Program-made: the position numbers and the translations under genes
The notes under the pieces: model-generated
What the model saw: the letters and a program-made list of their open reading frames with translations, nothing else
What the model was told of the DNA's origin: nothing
The model's database searches: none
Shown here: positions 31,734-36,144 of the stretch, in pieces
Layout of the letters: every line of letters begins with the position of its first letter
Position numbering within the stretch: the stretch's first letter is position 1
Assembly: GCA_029289325.1 (NCBI GenBank)
Contig: JARFTV010000008.1
Location: 15,480-51,623, forward strand
DNA from: Alphaproteobacteria bacterium
Lineage (GTDB): Bacteria > Pseudomonadota > Alphaproteobacteria > Rhodobacterales > Rhodobacteraceae
Direction of reading: 5' to 3'
Length of the DNA: 36,144 nt

Positions 31734-32195
31734 TCAGGGGCATTGCCGCCCCCGCCGAGGGTCGGGCCATGACGGGGCGGCGGAAGGGAAAAGCCGGTCA
31801 TAGGTCAGGTAGAAGACATAGGCATAGGCCACGTAAAGCACCGTCAGCCCGGCGTTCAGGGTCAGCGCCTCGTTCAGGCTGTGCTGGCCCAGCACCATGA
31901 TCAGCGGCAGGGTGACGATGATCGGGCTCAGCTCATGCGTGACGGCATGGACCACGCGTAGCGCGTGGGGCCGTTCGGTGGCGGCGCGGCCCGTCAGACG
32001 CAGTTCGGCGGCATCAAACACCCGGTTGTGCAGCGGATTCCACAGCAGCACGGCAAAGGTGATCGTCAGCATGAGGGCAAGGCCTTCGCCTTCGCTACGG
32101 CCAAAGGCGGCCTGATAAAGCGGGACGGCAACCAGGAGGCCCCCGGTCTCGAAGGCCAGCGATTGAACGAACCGATCGGCGGCGCTGCGCTGCAT
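31734..32195 (-). CDS. PACE-family efflux transporter (AceI-like)
   Basis: 153-residue protein with four membrane helices in two BTP (bacterial transmembrane pair) repeats: FVQSLAFETGGLLVAVPLY and ITFAVLLWNPLHNRVFDA, then VVHAVTHELSPIIVTLPL and TVLYVAYAYVFYLTYDRLF. The conserved membrane glutamate of AceI (Glu15) is Glu16. The WNP and HE/YD signatures are intact. Relatives export biocides such as chlorhexidine or short diamines by proton exchange. The ATG at 32195 has GGAGG seven bases upstream. Its position between ppk1 and ppx is unusual. Confidence 0.87.
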   Translation of the reverse strand: MQRSAADRFVQSLAFETGGLLVAVPLYQAAFGRSEGEGLALMLTITFAVLLWNPLHNRVFDAAELRLTGRAATERPHALRVVHAVTHELSPIIVTLPLIMVLGQHSLNEALTLNAGLTVLYVAYAYVFYLTYDRLFPSAAPSWPDPRRGRQCP

Positions 32196-32246
32196 GTCCT
32201 GTCCTCCCACTGGATGACAGGCTAGCGCGGGTGCCGTGCTGAAGGT

Positions 32247-32262
32247 TGTTCCCTGCGGAACA
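32247..32262 (-). terminator. Short hairpin between ppk1 and the PACE gene
   Basis: TGTTCC (32247-32252) and GGAACA (32257-32262) form a 6-bp stem with loop CTGC, 7 bp after the ppk1 stop. No T-run follows on the minus strand. It may weaken read-through into the PACE gene. Confidence 0.35.
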
Positions 32263-32269
32263 GCCGGGG

Positions 32270-34465
32270 TCAGGCTGGTGCCGCCCCCGTTTCCTCACGC
32301 GGGAGGGCAAGGCGCGGCGCGTCCTTGGCCCCGGCGGTCCCCCGGCCCGAGAGCGAGGGGTTTTCCATGAAGAACTGGTGGCAGGAGAAGAGCGGCTTAC
32401 CCTCGGATCCGAGGTCGCGGTGATAGGAGCCGTCGGGGGAAAGGATCCAGCTCTGCGCCTCATCCGCAAGGTTGGCGGCCATGATCTGGCTGAGGATCTG
32501 GTTCCGGACTGTGGGGTTGTGCGCTTCGACCAGGGTTTCGACGCGGCGGGTCAGGTTGCGGCCCATCCAGTCGGCAGAGGAAAAGAAGACGCGGGCCTTC
32601 TTGGCCGGAAGGCCGTGGCCCGAACCGAAGCAGACGATGCGGGAATGTTCCAGGAAGCGGCCGACGATCGACTTGACGCGGATGTTCTCGCTCAGGCCCT
32701 TCACGCCGGGGCGCAGGCCGCAGATGCCGCGGATCACCAGGCTGATCTTTACCCCCGCCTGCGAGGCGGCATAGAGCGCGTCGATCACGTCGGGCTCGAT
32801 GAGGGAGTTCATCTTGGCCCAGATCTCTGCCGGCCGGCCCGCCCGCGCGTGGTCCGCCTCGGCGGCGATGAGATCGAGGAGGCGGGGTTTCAGCGTGATG
32901 GGCGAGATGGCGAGGTTCTCCAGCCCCTCGGGCTGCACATAGCCGGAGAGATAGTTGAAGACCTTGGTCGCGTCGCGGCCAAGGGCAGGATCGCAGGTGA
33001 AGAAGGACAGGTCGGTGTAGATCCGCGCCGTGATCGGGTGGTAGTTGCCGGTGCCGTCATGGGTGTAGGTGACCAGATGGTCGCCCTCGCGCCGGACGAC
33101 GGTGCTGATCTTGGCATGGGTCTTGTAGTTCAGGAAACCGTAGACGACATGCGCGCCCGAGCGTTCCAGCCGCCGGGACTGGCGGATGTTCGCAGCCTCG
33201 TCGAAGCGGGCTTTCAGTTCCACCAGCGCGGTGACGGATTTGCCGTTCTCGGCCGCTTCGCACAGCGCGCTGACGATCGGGCTGTCCCAGGAGGTGCGGT
33301 AGAGCGTCTGCTTGATCGCAAGCACATTCGGGTCGGTCGCCGCCTGCTGCAGGAAGCGGATGACCATGTCGAAGGTCTCGTAGGGGTGGTGCAGCAGCAT
33401 GTCCTTCTGCCGGATCGCGGCGAACATGTCGCCTTCGTGATCCTGCACCCGTTCGGGAACGCGGGGCGTGAAGGGGGGCCACATCAGGTCTTGCCGCGAG
33501 GGCAGGATTAGCTCTTTCAGGTCGGCCACGCCGAGAAGGCCCTTGACCTCCACGACCTCATCCTCGGTGACGGCCAGTTCCTCCATGATCAGCGCGCGCA
33601 GCGATTCCGGCGCGCCGGCCGACATCTTGAGGCGGATCACCTCGCCCCGGCGGCGACGTTTCAGCGCGGTCTCGAATTCGCGGACCAGATCCTCGGCCTC
33701 GTCTTCCACTTCAAGGTCGCTGTCGCGCAGCACGCGGAAGGTGCAGTGGCCGCGGTCGGTATAGCCGGGGAAGAGCATCGCCAGATGCAGGAGGAGCAGT
33801 TCCTCAAGCGGCAGGAAGCGGTGCTCACCTTCTTTTCCCGGCAGGGCGACGAAGCGCGCGACCTGCTGCGGCACCGGCAGGAGCGCCTTGAGCGGGCGCC
33901 GGTCGGTGCCCCGTTCCAGTTCCAGCGCGAGGGAGAAGCCGGTGTTCGGGATGAAGGGGAAGGGGTGCGCGGGGTCGATCGCGAGGGGCGACAGGACCGG
34001 GAAGACATTGTTCAGGAAGTGGGATTCCAGGAATTTCAGGTCGCGCGCGGTCAGTTTCGCGCGCTGGACCAAGATGATCCCCTGGGCCTCCATTTCCTTG
34101 CGGAGGCGGTTGAAGGTGGTCTGCTGGGTCTGCATCAGCCGACGGGCGTCGGCGTTGATCAGGTGGAGCTGTTCGGCCGGGCTGCGGCCATCCTCGGAAA
34201 GGGTGGCGTTGCCGTTGCGGACCAGAGCCCGCAGGCCCGCGACCCGGACGGTGTAAAATTCGTCAAGGTTGGTGGCCGAGATCGACAGGAAGCGCAGCCG
34301 TTCCAGCAGGGGAACGGCGGGATTCGCGGCCTCTTCCAGCACGCGCCAGTTAAAGGCGAGCCAGGAGAGCTCACGGTTGAAGAAGCGGCCGGGGCCGGCG
34401 GTCTCGGCGAAGGAGAGCTCTGCCGGGGCGGGGAAAGGGGAACGAAGGAAATCGGCCTGGGTCAT
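32270..34465 (-). CDS. ppk1: Polyphosphate kinase 1
   Basis: 731-residue enzyme that makes polyphosphate from ATP through a phospho-histidine. The N-terminal part has [19 protein letters not shown], the PPK1 N-domain signature. The two phospholipase-D-like catalytic domains carry His450 in NYKTHAKIS and His607 in LEHSRI; their 157-residue spacing equals that of E. coli His435 and His592. The start [14 protein letters not shown] at 34465 fits homologues, but no ribosome site precedes it (CCCACC), and a -10-like CATAAG stands only six bases upstream, as for a leaderless message. It is followed by the PACE gene and ppx. Confidence 0.96.
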   Translation of the reverse strand: MTQADFLRSPFPAPAELSFAETAGPGRFFNRELSWLAFNWRVLEEAANPAVPLLERLRFLSISATNLDEFYTVRVAGLRALVRNGNATLSEDGRSPAEQLHLINADARRLMQTQQTTFNRLRKEMEAQGIILVQRAKLTARDLKFLESHFLNNVFPVLSPLAIDPAHPFPFIPNTGFSLALELERGTDRRPLKALLPVPQQVARFVALPGKEGEHRFLPLEELLLLHLAMLFPGYTDRGHCTFRVLRDSDLEVEDEAEDLVREFETALKRRRRGEVIRLKMSAGAPESLRALIMEELAVTEDEVVEVKGLLGVADLKELILPSRQDLMWPPFTPRVPERVQDHEGDMFAAIRQKDMLLHHPYETFDMVIRFLQQAATDPNVLAIKQTLYRTSWDSPIVSALCEAAENGKSVTALVELKARFDEAANIRQSRRLERSGAHVVYGFLNYKTHAKISTVVRREGDHLVTYTHDGTGNYHPITARIYTDLSFFTCDPALGRDATKVFNYLSGYVQPEGLENLAISPITLKPRLLDLIAAEADHARAGRPAEIWAKMNSLIEPDVIDALYAASQAGVKISLVIRGICGLRPGVKGLSENIRVKSIVGRFLEHSRIVCFGSGHGLPAKKARVFFSSADWMGRNLTRRVETLVEAHNPTVRNQILSQIMAANLADEAQSWILSPDGSYHRDLGSEGKPLFSCHQFFMENPSLSGRGTAGAKDAPRLALPREETGAAPA

Positions 34466-34471
34466 GGTGGG

Positions 34472-34506
34472 CTTATGCCGTGCACTCTGCGAAACTATTG
34501 CGACAC
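34472..34506 (-). promoter_or_regulatory. Candidate ppk1 promoter with 11-bp spaced direct repeat
   Basis: On the minus strand GTGTCGC (34500-34506) and GTTTCGC (34489-34495) are a direct repeat with a 4-base spacer (7-4-7, 11-bp period), followed after 11 bases by CATAAG (34472-34477). The layout copies a Pho box replacing the -35, but the repeats match the CTGTCAT consensus only partly. With the -10 ending at -7, transcription would begin exactly at the ATG. Confidence 0.4.
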
Positions 34507-34570
34507 TGTTTCACTGCGCCACGGGCCTGTCCAGCGGCTGGAACCGGGCGGGGCACCTCCTTGTTCGACA

Positions 34571-34618
34571 GCGTCTCCTCGTCGGGGCAGCACGGGGAGT
34601 GACGCAGTGATCGACGAG
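34571..34618. repeat. Crossing dyads after hdaA
   Basis: GCGTC (34571-34575) / GACGC (34601-34605) and CTCGTCG (34578-34584) / CGACGAG (34612-34618) are interleaved, so only one pair can form at a time without a pseudoknot. They lie 24-71 bp beyond the hdaA stop, in the 176-bp gap before ppk1, and are a candidate terminator region. Confidence 0.4.
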
Positions 34619-34641
34619 TTCGGCGCGGAGGGTGCTTCCAG

Positions 34642-35307
34642 TCAGGGCTGATCGGTCTGGTCCAGCACCTCGCCCGCAAGGGACCGGGTGATCGGACGGC
34701 CCTGGGCAAGGGCGGCGGCATCCAGCGCGGCAACCAGCGCCCGTGCCGCACCGATCGAGCGGGGCATCCGGCTGACCAGATAGGGGATCAGGTTCGACGG
34801 CACCGCGACCTGCCGGTCGGCGAAGAGCTTGACCAGAACCGCCGAGAGCAGCGCATCATCGGGCGGGTCAAGCCGGGCAATGGCCGCAGCCTGCAACCGG
34901 CTGATCAGGTCGGGCAGCCGCAACCCCCAGTCGCGCGGCGGGCGCTGGGCGGTGAGAAGGAGGCTCGCCGACTGGGTGACAAGGTTGTGCAGGTGGAAAA
35001 GCTCGGCCTCGGCGCCGTCCAGGCGGTCGGCGTCCTCGACTGCGACGGGCGCGCCGGTGAGTTCGGCCGGGTCGAGCGTGCGGAGCGCCGAGGCGGGGAT
35101 GATCGTCGCGCCCGCAAGTGCCGCCCAGACATGGGTGAGATGCGTCTTGCCCGCGCCCTCTGGCCCGACAAGCAGCAGTTTGCGGCCCGGCCAGTTCCGC
35201 CAGTCCTCGACCGTCTGCAAGGCCAGCGCGTTCGATGGCGCAACGAAGAAATCCGCCCGCGTCAACGCCTCGGCGCTGGGCAGGTCGAAGGCGAGCTGGC
35301 GGATCAC
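34642..35307 (-). CDS. hdaA: HdaA, DnaA-related regulator of replication initiation
   Basis: 221-residue AAA+ protein related to DnaA but lacking its DNA-binding domain. Hda proteins bind the sliding clamp and promote hydrolysis of DnaA-bound ATP. The N-terminal QLAFDL (residues 4-9) resembles the clamp-binding motif. Walker A is GPEGAGKTH (48-56) and the Walker B-like segment VAVEDADRLD. The start codon is GTG at 35307, overlapping the stop of the upstream permease by 4 bp (GTGA). The same gene order is common in Rhodobacterales. Confidence 0.88.
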   Translation of the reverse strand: MIRQLAFDLPSAEALTRADFFVAPSNALALQTVEDWRNWPGRKLLLVGPEGAGKTHLTHVWAALAGATIIPASALRTLDPAELTGAPVAVEDADRLDGAEAELFHLHNLVTQSASLLLTAQRPPRDWGLRLPDLISRLQAAAIARLDPPDDALLSAVLVKLFADRQVAVPSNLIPYLVSRMPRSIGAARALVAALDAAALAQGRPITRSLAGEVLDQTDQP

Positions 35308-36144
35308 GAGGAGGGATCCGCCTTGTCGGTCTTGGCCTTCCGGCTGCGCCGGGACGTTGGCGGCGGCGCGGGGGGTAGGTCGATCAGTCGACCCTCGGCC
35401 CCGCGGTAAAGCAGGCTCCCGCGGTATTGCTCCATCCCGAAGCGGGTCAGGACGCCCATCGCCGCGGCGACGGGAACCGCGATCAGCATCCCGACGAAGC
35501 CGAAGACCGAGCCGAAGGCCGACAGCGCGAAAAGCAGCCAGACCGGATGCAGGCCGACCGATTTGCCGACCAGCTTGGGCGTCAGGATATTGCCTTCAAG
35601 GAACTGGCCGGCGGCGAAGATCGCGGCGATGATGCCGATCTGCACCCAGTCGCCCCAGAACTGGAACAGTGCCAGTCCGATGGCCAGGGTGCCGCCGATG
35701 ATCGAGCCGACATAGGGGATGAAGGTGATCGCTCCGGCGATCGCGCCGACCACGAGGCCGAACTGCAGTCCTGCCGCCATCAGGGCCACGGCGTAGAAGG
35801 TCCCCAGCGTGATGCAGACCGAGACCTGGCCGCGGACGAAGCCTGCCAGCACCTGGTCCACCTCGCGCGCGAGGCGGCGGATCGTGGGGGCATGGTCTCG
35901 CGGCAGCATGGCGTCGATCCGGGCGATCATCTCGTCCCAGTCGAGCAGCAGGTAGAAGGCCACCACGGGCACCACGACGATGAAGACGACGACCGAGATC
36001 ACCCCCAAGGCGGAAGTGAGCACGCCCTGCGCCAGCTGCGCCCCCCGCGCCTGGATCGCGGCGCCGATCTCGGCCAGGGTCTGGCGGATGGTCGAGGTGC
36101 TGTCGGCCAGATCGGGGAACCGCTCCAGCAGGAATTCCTGCAGC
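35304..36144 (-). CDS. AI-2E/PerM-family membrane permease (N-terminus outside window)
   Basis: About 280 residues are visible; the frame is open to the window edge, so the N-terminal helices are missing. Visible membrane segments include VISVVVFIVVVPVVAFYLLL, the FGLVVGAIAGAITFIPYVGS stretch and ILTPKLVGKSVGLHPVWLLF, all typical of the AI-2E transporter (PF01594) family. The short polar tail ends in RRSRKAKTDKADPSS. Substrate unknown; family members export AI-2 or serve as ion antiporters. It is upstream of and coupled to hdaA. Confidence 0.88.
   Translation of the reverse strand, partial: LQEFLLERFPDLADSTSTIRQTLAEIGAAIQARGAQLAQGVLTSALGVISVVVFIVVVPVVAFYLLLDWDEMIARIDAMLPRDHAPTIRRLAREVDQVLAGFVRGQVSVCITLGTFYAVALMAAGLQFGLVVGAIAGAITFIPYVGSIIGGTLAIGLALFQFWGDWVQIGIIAAIFAAGQFLEGNILTPKLVGKSVGLHPVWLLFALSAFGSVFGFVGMLIAVPVAAAMGVLTRFGMEQYRGSLLYRGAEGRLIDLPPAPPPTSRRSRKAKTDKADPSS

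Noticed and set aside
1-36144. CRISPR array, tRNA/rRNA genes, insertion sequences or phage genes
   Set aside because: No regularly spaced repeats, cloverleaf sequences, transposase or phage-like products were seen.

Overview
The window looks like ordinary chromosome of a high-GC alphaproteobacterium of the Rhodobacteraceae/Paracoccaceae type. Pointers are the PccR-type regulator near a propionyl-CoA carboxylase locus, the cho/bet choline locus, the bioYNM biotin transporter, the AI-2E transporter-hdaA-ppk-ppx order, and many tiny lipoproteins. I cannot name the genus. I saw no tRNA, rRNA, insertion sequence, phage module or CRISPR array.

Left part (1-8.1 kb): the 3' end of a thiolase whose second catalytic Cys is Ala, convergent with the biotin ECF transporter (bioM-bioN-bioY, minus strand). 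A glycine-zipper lipoprotein gene with a one-base frameshift follows. Then come a class III aminotransferase (gabT-like) with a clear intrinsic terminator, dprA, and topA with a lysine-rich tail.

Choline part (8.2-13.8 kb): choX-choW-choV (minus) diverge from betI-betA (plus). A BetI-type operator lies in the 89-bp gap between them. ChoX keeps the choline aromatic box. No betB is present in the window. A small YdcH/DUF465 protein ends the region.

Propionyl-CoA part (13.8-25.2 kb): a ScfR-family regulator (pccR) has two exact TTTGCAAA palindromes in its own promoter. Upstream of pccB is another exact TTTGCAAA, paired with a degenerate half-site at the published 4-bp spacing. The plus-strand series is pccB, a lipoprotein, a 43-aa lipoprotein, a 130-aa unknown, a glycine-zipper lipoprotein, a strong terminator, pccA and mcm. 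A DUF4174-like gene lies antisense between pccA and mcm. These genes convert propionyl-CoA to methylmalonyl-CoA and then succinyl-CoA. PccA needs biotin, which the bioYNM system at the left end could import.

Right part (25.2-36.1 kb): an outer-membrane beta-barrel gene of lower GC, then a minus-strand block. In transcription order this is the AI-2E-family permease, hdaA, ppk1, a PACE-family efflux protein, ppx/gppA, a VOC protein, a GNAT, a TerB/DnaJ protein, an endonuclease/exonuclease/phosphatase, a periplasmic helical protein and another GNAT. Many neighbours overlap by 1-4 bases.

No wholly new system is evident. The best leads are the PccR sites and the terminator in front of pccA, the unexplained lipoproteins in the pcc locus, the Cys-less thiolase, a ppk1 promoter that predicts a leaderless mRNA, and a dyad shared by three gene ends.
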